Positions 16,839 through 25,577 of a stretch of DNA of 64,000 nt are shown one piece after another. Under the pieces are notes generated by a model, which searched no databases, was not told where the DNA came from, and saw nothing but the letters and a program-made list of their open reading frames with translations. This stretch comes from Citricoccus sp. K5 (GTDB lineage: Bacteria; Actinomycetota; Actinomycetes; Actinomycetales; Micrococcaceae), in assembly GCF_902506195.1 (NCBI RefSeq), contig NZ_LR732817.1, forward strand, positions 3,641,635 to 3,705,634, written 5' to 3'. A program made the translations under genes and the position numbers. The stretch's first letter is position 1. Each line of letters begins with the position of its first letter.

Positions 16839-16880
16839 GATCGTGGCATCAAAGCGTCAGCGAGGAAAGGGCCCCGAGGC

Positions 16881-17615
16881 ATGAACGCACAGAACGGTTC
16901 AACGAAGAAGAGAGCCTGGATGGTGCCCGCCGTCCTGGTGGCCGTCGCGGTCCTCCTGGTCGGGACAGTGATGATGTCCGCCCTGGGCGGTTCAGGCTCC
17001 GACGGCGCTGCTGCACCATCGACACCGGTGGAGTCGGCGCCGACACAGGTCGAGGGACCGCCGGATCTATCCGAGGCCGAACGCCACGACCCCGACGACC
17101 TGCTCGCAGCCGGCCCGGTGGAAGCGCCGGTGACGCTCGTGGTCTTCTCTGACTACCAGTGCCCGTTCTGTGCGCGCTGGAGCGAGGAGACCCTTCCGCT
17201 GATGATGGAGCACGTTCAGGCCGGTGACCTGCGCATCGAATGGCGGGACGTCAATGTGTTTGGTCCGGCCTCGGAGCGGGCCGCCCGCGCCTCCTATGCG
17301 GCCGCACTGCAGGGGGCGTTCTGGGAGTACCACGACGCCCTGTTCCAGGACGGGCAGAAGCGGTCCGAGGGGCAGCTGAGCGAGGAGGCGCTGACCGCCC
17401 TGGCCGAGGAACTCGGGTTGGATCCCGACCAGTTCGCCGAGGACATGGACTCGGCTCAGACGGCCGAGCAGATCGCCACCAATGAACAGCTGGGGCTGGG
17501 GCTGGGCGCCTACTCGACCCCGACGTTTGTGCTGGGAGGCCAACCCATCGTCGGCGCCCAGCCCTCGCAGGTGTTCCAGGACGCCTTCGACCAGGCCCTG
17601 ACCGGATCGGAGTGA
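16881..17615 (+). CDS. DsbA-family protein (membrane-anchored)
   Basis: This 244-residue protein has an N-terminal membrane anchor (about 12-35), an acidic/Ser/Pro linker, and a DsbA thioredoxin fold with active site C94-P-F-C97 and cis-Pro loop STPTFVLGGQ. It belongs to the DSBA/BdbD group acting outside the membrane on disulfides. The ATG at 16881 follows GAGGAAAGG and the BlaI-type operators. The CcdA-like gene starts 6 bp after its stop, so one function may be a reductive or isomerase branch fed by CcdA. Confidence 0.9.
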   Translation: MNAQNGSTKKRAWMVPAVLVAVAVLLVGTVMMSALGGSGSDGAAAPSTPVESAPTQVEGPPDLSEAERHDPDDLLAAGPVEAPVTLVVFSDYQCPFCARWSEETLPLMMEHVQAGDLRIEWRDVNVFGPASERAARASYAAALQGAFWEYHDALFQDGQKRSEGQLSEEALTALAEELGLDPDQFAEDMDSAQTAEQIATNEQLGLGLGAYSTPTFVLGGQPIVGAQPSQVFQDAFDQALTGSE

Positions 17616-17621
17616 GTCCGT

Positions 17622-18482
17622 ATGGATATTGGATTGCTCAGCGCCTTCCTGGGCGGGGTCCTGGCCCTGCTCAGCCCGTGCGCGGCCCTGTTGATGCCCG
17701 CGTTCTTCGCCTCCACCGTCGGGGCCGGGCCCCGGTTGCTCGCCCATGGGGCGGTCTTCTACGTCGGATTGTTGCTCGTGCTGGTGCCCCTGGGCGTGGG
17801 CGCGGGGGCCATTGGGACTCTTTTCGCCACGCACCGCGAGGTGATCGTGCTCAGTGCCTCGGTGCTGCTGGTGGTGCTGGGCGTAGTGCAGTTGCTCGGG
17901 TTCGGGTTCGACCCGGCCCGGCTGTTGCCCGGCGCGGCCCATCTGCAAGAGCGGGCGACCACGGCCACCGGATGGGCCAAGACGCTGCTGCTGGGCGCCG
18001 CCAGCGGGGTTGCTGGCTTCTGCGCCGGCCCGATCCTTGGCGCCGTGCTCACTCTGGCCGCCGCCCGAGGTGACATGGTCTCCGCCGGGACACTGCTGGC
18101 CGTCTACGGGGCCGGTATGGTCGCCCCGTTGCTGCTGATCGCCGCACTCTGGGGCCGCTTGGGGGCCCGGGGCCGGCGGGTGCTGCGTGGCCGGGCCTTC
18201 ACGGTCTTCGGCCGCGAACTGCACAGCACCTCCATGCTCACCGGGTTCATCCTCATCGGAGTGGGCGTCGTCTTCTGGACCACCAACGGCCTGGTCACCG
18301 CCCCGGAGTTGCTGCCTTTGGAGGCCCAGGCCTGGTTGCAGGAGGGGTCGGCGGTCCTGGCCAATCCGGTCGTGGACATCCTTGCCATCCTGGTCCTGGT
18401 CTGCGCGGTGCTCATCGTGTGGGCGCGGCGACGACGGCGCGACCGCTCCACGGCAGGCACCCGCCCAGTGGGCGGATCATGA
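17622..18482 (+). CDS. CcdA/DsbD-type thiol-disulfide electron transporter
   Basis: This 286-residue protein has six or more membrane helices. The two conserved cysteines of CcdA lie in LLSPCAALLMPAFF (helix 1) and GVAGFCAGPILGAVLT (helix 4). CcdA moves electrons from cytoplasmic thioredoxin across the membrane to extracytoplasmic thiol proteins. It lies between a DsbA-like protein and a lipoprotein, under the BlaI-type operators. It could also serve the ResA-ResB-CcsA set at 41-45 kb, which lacks its own CcdA. Confidence 0.85.
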   Translation: MDIGLLSAFLGGVLALLSPCAALLMPAFFASTVGAGPRLLAHGAVFYVGLLLVLVPLGVGAGAIGTLFATHREVIVLSASVLLVVLGVVQLLGFGFDPARLLPGAAHLQERATTATGWAKTLLLGAASGVAGFCAGPILGAVLTLAAARGDMVSAGTLLAVYGAGMVAPLLLIAALWGRLGARGRRVLRGRAFTVFGRELHSTSMLTGFILIGVGVVFWTTNGLVTAPELLPLEAQAWLQEGSAVLANPVVDILAILVLVCAVLIVWARRRRRDRSTAGTRPVGGS

Positions 18483-19657
18483 TCCGTGGCCTCCGGGCCC
18501 TGGCTCTCATCATGGCCGTGGTTCTGGCCTTGACCGGGTGCGCTGGTGGGCTACCGGAGCCGGTGCGGGACCCGCATCCGGCCGAGGAGCCGCTGCCCGC
18601 GGTGGATACCCGTGCCCTGCGGCTGCCCACACCCTTCACGGGGTTGAGGGTGGTGGACCCCGGGTGGACCAGCGCCCCGCAATACGCTGACGGCATCTTC
18701 GTGGGGGTCGCAGAACAGGAGGCTCTGTGGCGGTTCTCCGCTGTCGATGTCCACGGTCAAGTGCGGTGGGTGGCCGAGCGCCCCGCTGAGGACACCGGGT
18801 TCGCGCTCACCGCCGACGCCGACGGGCGTTCACTGGCCGTGCTCACGGACGCCCACCAGGGATCCGGCACCGAGCCCGACACGGTCACCGCGACGGCCTA
18901 CGTGTTGGCTACCGGGGAACACGTGTGGGGTCCCGTGGAGGTTCCCGGTCCCCAGGTGGGGCCCGGCCTCGTCTTCGCTCGACCATCCGAGGATCCGGCG
19001 GCGAGGGTGAGGTCGCGCACGGTCCTGGATTCAACCACCGGCCGCGCCGTGCCCTCGATATCCGACTCCTCCGACCGGGTCGTCGGCGAATACCACGGGA
19101 CGGTGCTCGTCAGCGGAGACCACACCCTCACCGCACTGGACATCGCCGATGACCAAGAACTCTGGAGCATCCCGTTGGCCGAGCACGGTGAGGTCATCGC
19201 CGCCGTGGACTCCTCCGGGACTGCAGCCGCCGCGAACGGGCTGGTCCTGCTGGAGACCGAGCACTCCCGGGGTTTGCTCATTGATCTGCGCAACGGCGCC
19301 ATCCTCAGCGACACGGCCCGCGACGCCGCCGCGGACCCTGGTACGGGCGCCGTCGTCATTCTGGACGAGGCCGGCCTGCATGCGACCCGGGACGGTCAGC
19401 AATTGTGGTCATTCACCGTCGCCAGCGACACTCGTCTCGCCGCGCTTGGCGGGGCCCTGGTTTACCTGCGGGACGACGAAGCAGTCCGGGTGCACAACGT
19501 CATCACCGGCGAGGTCGCCGACGCCTACGACCCCACCGGGACCGGCACCATCCTCGTCCCGGCGCACCTCACCGCAGAGGGGGCCGCGCTGTTTGTGGGC
19601 AAGGGGTCACGTCACCTCATCGTCACCCTCGTCCCTGAACCGGGCGCCTCTGGTTGA
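18479..19657 (+). CDS. Lipoprotein with PQQ-like beta-propeller repeats
   Basis: This 392-residue protein has a signal peptide ending in the lipobox LTGC (MAVVLALTGCAG). Propeller-like repeats follow, such as VLATGEHVWGPV, TALDIADDQELWSIPLAE, LLIDLRNGAILSDT and ATRDGQQLWSFTV. The repeats match PQQ/BamB-like propellers, used as scaffolds outside the membrane. The ATG overlaps the ccdA stop by 4 bp. Being third in the operon suggests it helps fold or dock secreted proteins; no catalytic residues are seen. Confidence 0.75.
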   Translation: MIRGLRALALIMAVVLALTGCAGGLPEPVRDPHPAEEPLPAVDTRALRLPTPFTGLRVVDPGWTSAPQYADGIFVGVAEQEALWRFSAVDVHGQVRWVAERPAEDTGFALTADADGRSLAVLTDAHQGSGTEPDTVTATAYVLATGEHVWGPVEVPGPQVGPGLVFARPSEDPAARVRSRTVLDSTTGRAVPSISDSSDRVVGEYHGTVLVSGDHTLTALDIADDQELWSIPLAEHGEVIAAVDSSGTAAAANGLVLLETEHSRGLLIDLRNGAILSDTARDAAADPGTGAVVILDEAGLHATRDGQQLWSFTVASDTRLAALGGALVYLRDDEAVRVHNVITGEVADAYDPTGTGTILVPAHLTAEGAALFVGKGSRHLIVTLVPEPGASG

Positions 19658-19726
19658 AAGTGACCGGGGGCACCCTGCCCGCCGATAGGCATCTTTTCAC
19701 CGGGTACACCACGGGTTCTTCGGCGA

Positions 19727-19762
19727 CTGAGGCCCTACCGGACACAGCCGGTAGGGCCTCAG
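19727..19762. terminator. Strong bidirectional terminator hairpin
   Basis: CTGAGGCCCTACCG (19727-19740) pairs perfectly with CGGTAGGGCCTCAG (19749-19762) across an 8-nt loop. It lies between two convergent genes and probably stops both transcripts. Confidence 0.8.
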
Positions 19763-19790
19763 CCGCGGGCGGCATGGGTGCTGGGGGGCG

Positions 19791-19970
19791 TCAGCGCCCG
19801 AACAGGCGGGCCAGGAGGCCGGGGCGCCGGGTGCTGGTCGGCGCTTCGGTGCGGTCGTGGCCAGGGCACCAGTTCCCGGCCGGGACGGTGCGCCTGACCT
19901 GGTCGATGTGCTGGCCGCAGCCGGCCCAGGTGGTCTTGCCGCAGACGCGGCAGGTGACGGATCGGCACAT
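19791..19970 (-). CDS. Small cysteine-rich (zinc-ribbon-like) protein
   Basis: A 59-residue protein starts MCRSVTCRVCGKTTWAGCGQ and later has NWCPGHD. Cysteines in CxxC and CGQH/CPGH arrangements suggest one bound zinc. AAAGGAACC precedes the ATG. Related short proteins are widespread in actinobacteria without known function. It lies between the terminator and the sulfur-gene cluster. Confidence 0.65.
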   Translation of the reverse strand: MCRSVTCRVCGKTTWAGCGQHIDQVRRTVPAGNWCPGHDRTEAPTSTRRPGLLARLFGR

Positions 19971-20156
19971 GGTCGGTTCCTTTCGAAGCGGGCGCTCCTG
20001 CCCGGCGGAAGGCACGGGGTCGGGCGGGGAGGATCGGTGACCCAGATGAAGACGGTGGGCCCGGCCGCGGGGGCGATGAAGGGGGGCGTGCCCCCGCGGT
20101 CGGGGGTCTAGGGGTGAGGGTCTGGAAGGGATGGGTAGAACCTTCCGGACCTCGGC

Positions 20157-20765
20157 TCAGCGGGCTTGCAGGGCGGTGGGGACCTGGTCGAAGAAGGAGG
20201 TCAGGGATGGAACCGCCTCGACGCGGTTCCACGGCATGCGGGACAGTATCGAGGCCATCGCGCAGGAGTCAGAGGCGGCGGAGTAGGCCAGGCCGGCGCC
20301 GATCGCCCCTGCCACCAGGCCCAGGCGGCGGTGCACCAGCTGGCCGGCCAGGGTGCCGGCCAGCACCAGGGTGCCGGCAGTCAGGCGGACCTGGCGGTCC
20401 ATGGCCCACCGGTTGCCCCGGCGCACGACGTCGTCTCCGCCGGCCGCCTCGTAGGCGGCGACACCGCCCTCGAGCACCTCTGCGGATTCGAAACCGACGG
20501 CCTGCAGCTTCTGCCGGGCCTGGCCGGCGCGGGTGCCGGACTGGCACACCAGCACGACGTGTCCGGCCAGACGCTCTGCGAGGTCATCGGTGTGCTCGGT
20601 GAGCAGGTCCAGCGGCACGTTGTAGGAGCCGCGGATGTGCACGGTCTCGAACTCGCCCGGGGTGCGAACGTCGACGACCATCAGGTCCTGGTCCTGGTTC
20701 AGTCTTTGGCGCAGCTCGTCCGGGGTGACCGAACGGGTCTTAGGTGCGGTGGCGGTTACGGTCAT
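20157..20765 (-). CDS. Rhodanese-domain protein with DUF2892 membrane tail
   Basis: This 202-residue protein joins an N-terminal rhodanese domain (about 12-115, active-site loop CQSGTRA) to a C-terminal DUF2892-like membrane hairpin (MDRQVRLTAGTLVLAGTLAG). The layout matches YgaP. Rhodanese domains carry persulfide on the active cysteine and hand it to acceptors. Its start overlaps the stop of the CstB-like gene by 4 bp, so both are made together from the CstR-box promoter. Confidence 0.88.
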   Translation of the reverse strand: MTVTATAPKTRSVTPDELRQRLNQDQDLMVVDVRTPGEFETVHIRGSYNVPLDLLTEHTDDLAERLAGHVVLVCQSGTRAGQARQKLQAVGFESAEVLEGGVAAYEAAGGDDVVRRGNRWAMDRQVRLTAGTLVLAGTLAGQLVHRRLGLVAGAIGAGLAYSAASDSCAMASILSRMPWNRVEAVPSLTSFFDQVPTALQAR

Positions 20766-22225
20766 CGGGCGGCTCCTGAGGTTTCGTTCTGCACTGTGGT
20801 GGTGTTCTGGGCGGTGTCCTGTCCGGTGTTCCAGGCGGACCAGGCGGCGTAGCTGCCCTCAAGCTCGACGACGTCGTAACCGGTCCGGCGCAGGGCGGCG
20901 GCGGCCACGGCGTTGCGCACCCCGGACTGGCAGTAGGTCACCAACGGGCCAGCGTCCTTCGCGGGCAGCTCGTCCTGGTAGAAGAGCACCTTGCCGGCGT
21001 TGAGCTGTCGGGAGCCGGGAACATGGCCCTCGGAGTGCTCGGTGCGGTTGCGCACGTCCACCAGCACGGCGGAGTCATGCTCAGCCAGGAAGGCGTCCAG
21101 TTCGGCCGGGGCGACGGTCTGCGGGATGGATGCCGGCAGGCCTTCCAGGGTCGGGGTGTAGCCGACCAGACCATCCACGCCCACGCGCACGAAGTGGTCG
21201 CCGTACTCGGCGGCGGCCTGCGCATCCTCGGCCAGCACGACCAGGCCGGCGTCATCGGCCTCCGGGTCGTACGCCCAACCGATGTGGGTGGCGGCCTTAC
21301 CCAGCGACGGGACGCTCAAGGCTCCGGGCACGGTGCCGGCGTGCACTTGATCCACCGGGCGGGTATCCACGAGGGCCAAGGTGCCATCGGACAGGCCTCG
21401 GGCCAGTTCGTCGGCGGTGAAGGAGCGCGGGGCCGAGCGCTCACCGAGCAGGGCCGGGCCGACCTTGTTCTGCCGCTTCATCCGGGCGAAGTAGGCATGC
21501 GCGTCCGGCTGGCCCTCGAGCAGTTCGTCGATGAAGCCCTGCTCGTCGTTGTTGGCCAGGTAGGTGGCCCACCAGGCGAACTTGCGCTCATAGCCCACCG
21601 TGGTGGACGGCAGGGCGCCCAGGGCCTTGCCGCACGCCGAGCCAGCCCCGTGGCCGGGGTAGACCTGCACGTGGTCCGGCAGGGTCAGGAAGGCCTCCTT
21701 CAGGGAGGCGAACAGGTCCTTGGCCCCGGCGAAGCGGGTGTCCTGGGCCCCGGCGGCCTCGTCCAGCAGATCCGGGCGACCCACGTCACCGGAGAACACG
21801 AAGTCCCCGGTCAGGTAGTAGCCGGGCTCGTCGGTGAAGGCCCCATCGGTGACCAGGTAAGACAGGTGCTCGGGGGTGTGGCCGGGGGTGTGGCGGGCGC
21901 TGACGGTGATGTTGCCCAGAGCGATGGTGTCGCCCTCACGCAGCAGCTCGGCGTCAAAGCCATATGCCCAGTCCTCCCCGCCCTCGCCGGAAACGTAGAG
22001 GGTGGCGCCGGTGGCCGCGGCGAGTTCGCGGGTGCCGGAGAGGAAGTCGGCGTGGATGTGGGTCTCGGCCACGACGGTAATCCGCATGCCGTGGTGGGCG
22101 GCCAGCTCCAGGTACTGCCGGATGTCGCGGCGGGGGTCGACGACGAGGGCCTCGCCGGTGGCCTGGCAGCCGATCAGGTAGCTGGCCTGGGCCAGGTCCT
22201 CGTCGTAGATGCGCTCGAGAAGCAT
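20762..22225 (-). CDS. CstB-like persulfide dioxygenase-sulfurtransferase (MBL fold plus two rhodanese domains)
   Basis: This 487-residue protein has a metallo-beta-lactamase domain (THIHADFLSG, GHTPEHLSYL, GDFVFSGDVGRPD, YPGHG). It continues into a rhodanese domain without active cysteine (VDTRPVDQVHAGTVPGA) and a C-terminal rhodanese domain with CQSGVRN. This is the domain order of CstB, which oxidises persulfide to thiosulfate or sulfite using non-haem iron. The ATG at 22225 has the site GCAGGAGGAATC. Two CstR-like boxes lie 50-85 bp upstream. It is the main enzyme of the sulfide-detoxification regulon. Confidence 0.9.
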   Translation of the reverse strand: MLLERIYDEDLAQASYLIGCQATGEALVVDPRRDIRQYLELAAHHGMRITVVAETHIHADFLSGTRELAAATGATLYVSGEGGEDWAYGFDAELLREGDTIALGNITVSARHTPGHTPEHLSYLVTDGAFTDEPGYYLTGDFVFSGDVGRPDLLDEAAGAQDTRFAGAKDLFASLKEAFLTLPDHVQVYPGHGAGSACGKALGALPSTTVGYERKFAWWATYLANNDEQGFIDELLEGQPDAHAYFARMKRQNKVGPALLGERSAPRSFTADELARGLSDGTLALVDTRPVDQVHAGTVPGALSVPSLGKAATHIGWAYDPEADDAGLVVLAEDAQAAAEYGDHFVRVGVDGLVGYTPTLEGLPASIPQTVAPAELDAFLAEHDSAVLVDVRNRTEHSEGHVPGSRQLNAGKVLFYQDELPAKDAGPLVTYCQSGVRNAVAAAALRRTGYDVVELEGSYAAWSAWNTGQDTAQNTTTVQNETSGAAR

Positions 22226-22273
22226 GATTCCTCCTGCGGGTCGGGAGCGAAAGTTCGGGTTCCGGCGTTCCGG

Positions 22274-22310
22274 ATACCCCCTACCGTATTGCATACCCCC
22301 CTGGGTATGC
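22274..22310. promoter_or_regulatory. CsoR/CstR-type operator pair upstream of the CstB-like gene
   Basis: GCATACCCCCCTGGGTATGC (22291-22310) is a 20-bp palindrome, and ATACCCCCTACCGTAT (22274-22289) is a second, imperfect site next to it. The ATACCCCC...GGGTAT pattern is typical of CsoR/CstR operators. The same motif recurs at 30011-30047 before the CstR-like gene. The pair sits between the minus-strand CstB-like operon and the plus-strand gene at 22531 and may control both. Confidence 0.8.
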
Positions 22311-22530
22311 AAGTGGGGGCGTGCGGTCGAACGCGCGTCTTAGCGGGCGTGCCCCGTTCGCCAGGGATTTGCTGGTGACCGGGAGTTCACCCGGGAGGAG
22401 CCGGTGGGTAGGGTGGCCGATACCTGACGGTACGAGGCGGTAGCGGTGCTGAAGCTGTCCCGACCCCGTAATTGCGATCTCCGTCAAGTCCTACCCAAGC
22501 GAAGGGCGATGATCGAGTGAAAGGACGGCC

Positions 22531-22992
22531 ATGGCGGATCAGCACACGCCCCTTGAGATGTCCGACCCGGTGCGCGCAGTCACTCCGGAGGGCACCCAGG
22601 TCGGCCTGGACCGGAAGATCAAGCAGCGCGTGGAGTCCTACGCCGAGGCGTCCGCCGGGGAAATCTCCGTGCGCATCGACGAACTGGAACGCGAATGGGA
22701 CATCGAGCGAGTGCTGGAGCTCAATGCCTCGTCCCTGGCCTTCGTGGGCACCGTGCTCGGCGCTACCGTCAGCCGGAAGTGGCTGCTGCTGCCTGGTGTT
22801 GTCTTACCGTTCCTTTTCCAGCATGCCATCCAGGGGTGGTGCCCGCCTGTGTTCCTTTTCCGCCGCCTGAGGGTACGCACCCGTAAGGAGATCGAGCTGG
22901 AAAAGTATGCCCTCAAAGCCCTCCGCGGGGACTTCGTGGCGTCCACCAAAGAAGTGAACCCCGAGGATGCCCTGCGCGGGGCGACGCGTTGA
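22531..22992 (+). CDS. Membrane protein, DUF2892/YgaP-tail-like
   Basis: This 153-residue protein has an N-terminal helical cytoplasmic part, a membrane hairpin (LAFVGTVLGATVSRKWLLLP, then VVLPFLFQHAIQGW) and the segment GWCPPVFLFRRLRVRTRKEI. The latter resembles proteins of the DUF2892 group encoded with rhodaneses. AAGGACGGCC precedes the ATG. It begins the plus-strand run opposite the CstB-like gene, so it is probably induced by the same signal. The biochemical role is unknown. Confidence 0.7.
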   Translation: MADQHTPLEMSDPVRAVTPEGTQVGLDRKIKQRVESYAEASAGEISVRIDELEREWDIERVLELNASSLAFVGTVLGATVSRKWLLLPGVVLPFLFQHAIQGWCPPVFLFRRLRVRTRKEIELEKYALKALRGDFVASTKEVNPEDALRGATR

Positions 22993-23092
22993 GCGCGGCC
23001 ATGCGCAGGGGAGTGAAGAAGCGATGGAGTTGTTGAGGGGCCCACTGGTAAGGGAACAATGGCCACAGGGGCCGCGATGCTGGGAGGTCTGG

Positions 23093-23602
23093 ATGTCTGC
23101 TGCTGAGACGAGTGCAGGCCGGGGTGCAGCACCCGAGGCGCGCCGGGGATCCGGGACCACCCTGGACCGGCGCACGGTGGCCTCGGGGTTCCTGTTCGGA
23201 TGTGGGATCGCGGCGTCGATGATCGACCTGTTCATCTTTCACCTGGGCCTGCAGTGGCATCACTTCTACGATCTGTCCACCACGCAGGTGGCGTTGACCG
23301 CAGATGGGTTCTTCCACGCCTTCGGGTGGTTCATCACCATCTGGGGACTGTTTCTGCTGGCCGACGTTCGACGTCGGACCGAGGTGGTCTGGAAGCGTTG
23401 GACAGGGGCAGTGATTGCCGGGGTCGGGTTCTTTCAGCTCTTCGATGGGGTAGTCGATCACAAGGTGCTGCGAATCCACCAGGTCCGCTACGGAGTGGAC
23501 CTGCTGCCCTATGACATCGCGTGGATCGGCTCGGCGGTGTTGTTGTTGATGATCGGGGTTCTCATCCTTTGGCGCACCCGGCCGACCGGCGTCACGGACT
23601 GA
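23093..23602 (+). CDS. DUF2243 membrane protein
   Basis: This 169-residue protein has four membrane helices and the DUF2243 landmarks GFLFGCGIAASMIDLFIFHL, LQWHHFYDLS, DGFFHAFGW and FDGVVDHKVLRIHQVRYG. The many conserved His residues near the membrane suggest metal or haem contact. GGGAGGTCTGG precedes the chosen ATG; in-frame starts upstream lack such a site. It is 7 bp before the CtaG-like gene, a pairing I have seen in other actinobacteria. Confidence 0.85.
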   Translation: MSAAETSAGRGAAPEARRGSGTTLDRRTVASGFLFGCGIAASMIDLFIFHLGLQWHHFYDLSTTQVALTADGFFHAFGWFITIWGLFLLADVRRRTEVVWKRWTGAVIAGVGFFQLFDGVVDHKVLRIHQVRYGVDLLPYDIAWIGSAVLLLMIGVLILWRTRPTGVTD

Positions 23603-23609
23603 GTGTCTT

Positions 23610-24482
23610 GTGAGGGATCACGACCACAGTAGCGGGCACAGTGGCGCCGGTCATGGCCCGGTCCTGGGGACCGAGGCCTGGGGGTGGGCGCTCTTTGATG
23701 CTGTGGTCGTCCTCGCCCTGGTGACAGCCGCGGTTGGTTATGCGGCCTGCCTGTGGGCGGCCCGGGGCCGCAGCCCGTGGCCGGTGCGCCGGACCGTGGC
23801 CTGGTACGCCGGTCTGGTCTGCGCCGGGGCCAGGCTCCTCGGCCCGGTCGCCGCGGCCGCTCACACCAGTTTCACTGCCCACATGCTGGGGCATCTGTTG
23901 CTTGGGATGCTAGCCCCGTTGCTGCTGGTCCTGGGCGCGCCTGTCACCCTGATCTTGCGGGCTGTGCCGGTGGCCCGGGCCCGGTCACTGACTCGGCTGC
24001 TGCGCAGCCGCTACGTCCGGATCATCACCCACCCGATGGTCGCGGCCGTGCTCAATGCCGGTGGGCTGTGGGTGCTCTACAGCACCGAGCTGTATCAACT
24101 GATGCATACCTCGGCACTGATCCACGGGCTGGTGCACGCCCACATCTTCCTAGCTGGTTACCTCTTCACCGCCTCCCTGGTGGGGGTGGACCCGGACCCG
24201 CACCGGGCCTCGGTTCCCGTGCGCTCAGCGGTGCTGATCGCCTTCATCGCCGCTCACCCGATCCTGGCCAAATGGCTCTACGCCCATCCGCCGGCCGGAG
24301 TCGAGGTCACGGACGGCCAGGCAGGGGCGCAACTGATGTACTACGGCGGGGATGCCGTCGACGTGGTGTTGATCGTGCTGCTCTTCGCCGGGTGGTACTC
24401 AGCCACCCGACCCAAATCCGTAGCGGACTCTCCATCCGGACCCCAGAGCACTCGAGATCTCCAGGTAGACAGAGAACACTGA
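23610..24482 (+). CDS. CtaG-type cytochrome c oxidase assembly membrane protein
   Basis: This 290-residue protein starts with a His-rich stretch (MRDHDHSSGHSGAGHG) and has about seven membrane helices. The caa3-CtaG landmarks are present: HTSFTAHMLGHLLLGMLAPL, LLLVLGAPVTLILRA, and HGLVHAHIFLAGYLFTASLV. CtaG proteins help insert copper into cytochrome oxidase. The GTG start is 7 bp after DUF2243. In this cluster it may restore an oxidase, since sulfide poisons haem-copper oxidases; that link is inference. Confidence 0.85.
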   Translation: MRDHDHSSGHSGAGHGPVLGTEAWGWALFDAVVVLALVTAAVGYAACLWAARGRSPWPVRRTVAWYAGLVCAGARLLGPVAAAAHTSFTAHMLGHLLLGMLAPLLLVLGAPVTLILRAVPVARARSLTRLLRSRYVRIITHPMVAAVLNAGGLWVLYSTELYQLMHTSALIHGLVHAHIFLAGYLFTASLVGVDPDPHRASVPVRSAVLIAFIAAHPILAKWLYAHPPAGVEVTDGQAGAQLMYYGGDAVDVVLIVLLFAGWYSATRPKSVADSPSGPQSTRDLQVDREH

Positions 24483-24501
24483 ACGAAGCGGAGGAATGAG
24501 C

Positions 24502-24993
24502 ATGTCATCACGATTCAGCGGCATCCTGCAGGCGGCTGGCACCGGTGCGGCGGCCGGCCTGGCCGGAGGGGTAGTGATGGTGGTGGGTGAGAAGATCGAA
24601 CAGGCCATCACCCACCGACCGAACTCCTACGTGCCAGCCCGGGCACTCTTGACCCTGGTCGGGCAGCACCCCGGCGACACGGACCGGCCGGTGGTGTGGA
24701 ACCATTTGATGCACTATTCCACCGCCGCCACCCTCGGTGCCCTGCGCGGAATCTGGGCGGTCACCGGGATCCGCGGGGCCCATGCCAATGCCTGGCATAC
24801 CGTCGTGAGACTGGGCTTCGACCAGACCATCGAGAACGCCACCGGGGTCGGTGCCCCGCCGACCACCTGGCCGGTGCGTGAGCAGGTGGTCGACGTCCTG
24901 CACAAAGCCGTGTTCTCCGTGGCCACCGGCATGATCGCCGACCGCGCCCTGGCCCCGGTGCTCACCTCCACCCGAGGGCGCACCAGCCACTAG
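24502..24993 (+). CDS. Hypothetical membrane-associated protein, 163 aa
   Basis: The protein has a Gly/Ala-rich N-terminal segment (GTGAAAGLAGGVVMVVGEKI) and the segment HYSTAATLGALRGIWAVTGI, which resemble YagU/DUF1440-type membrane proteins. The start at 24502 is preferred because GGAGG lies 7 bp upstream; the ATG six bases earlier is too close to it. It ends the plus-strand run begun at 22531. Function unknown. Confidence 0.6.
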   Translation: MSSRFSGILQAAGTGAAAGLAGGVVMVVGEKIEQAITHRPNSYVPARALLTLVGQHPGDTDRPVVWNHLMHYSTAATLGALRGIWAVTGIRGAHANAWHTVVRLGFDQTIENATGVGAPPTTWPVREQVVDVLHKAVFSVATGMIADRALAPVLTSTRGRTSH

Positions 24994-25112
24994 TTCTCCC
25001 AGCCCAGCCCGGTGCGGTCAACAAGGACTAGACACCGGCGCAACAGCCCGTCGCACAGGACCGGCTCGCAGCGGCCAAGGCCGCACCCGATGACGCCATC
25101 ACCGGGCCCGGC

Positions 25113-25445
25113 TTACGGATGCAGATAGGACCACCCCTCACTCTGGCGGATTACCAGATGGGCCATCCCGGAGGGCACGACAGTGGCCTGAGGGTGAATC
25201 CGATCTGGCGTAAGGCCGCGGGCGGTAAGAGTGTTCTGGCAAACGCGCACCTGTAGGCCGGCCTCCAACAGGCCGGGCAACAGCTCGCCGACCGGCTCGG
25301 TGGCCACGGCGATGCCGGGACCGTGGGCCACCAGCTCAACCTGCAGATCGGGGCCCAGCGCCGTATAGAGGTTGGTGACGTTCTGCAATACAGCTTGAAT
25401 CTTCGTCGGATCGGCGTCGTTGAGATGTACGACGGTGCGATGCAT
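25113..25445 (-). CDS. DsrE-family protein
   Basis: This 110-residue soluble protein is of the DsrE/DsrF fold: MHRTVVHLNDADPTKIQAVL, then LQVELVAHGPGIAVA, VRVCQNTL, and a C-terminal GMAHLVIRQSEGWSYLHP. The Cys in RVCQNTL is at the position used by related sulfur carriers. The ATG at 25445 has AAGGAG. It lies 132 bp after the MFS genes on the same strand. In the context of rhodaneses and persulfide dioxygenase it probably carries sulfane sulfur. Confidence 0.82.
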   Translation of the reverse strand: MHRTVVHLNDADPTKIQAVLQNVTNLYTALGPDLQVELVAHGPGIAVATEPVGELLPGLLEAGLQVRVCQNTLTARGLTPDRIHPQATVVPSGMAHLVIRQSEGWSYLHP

Positions 25446-25577
25446 GAGCACTCCTTCGCTACGGGCATGAGGCTGCGGCCAGGTGGGGGCCCGCCTGATC
25501 TCACCTTAGGCGTCTCGATATACCTCCTGTGGACCTCGAGGGGCAGCGACCCGTCCGCAAAGGCGGCGGCAGGGGTC

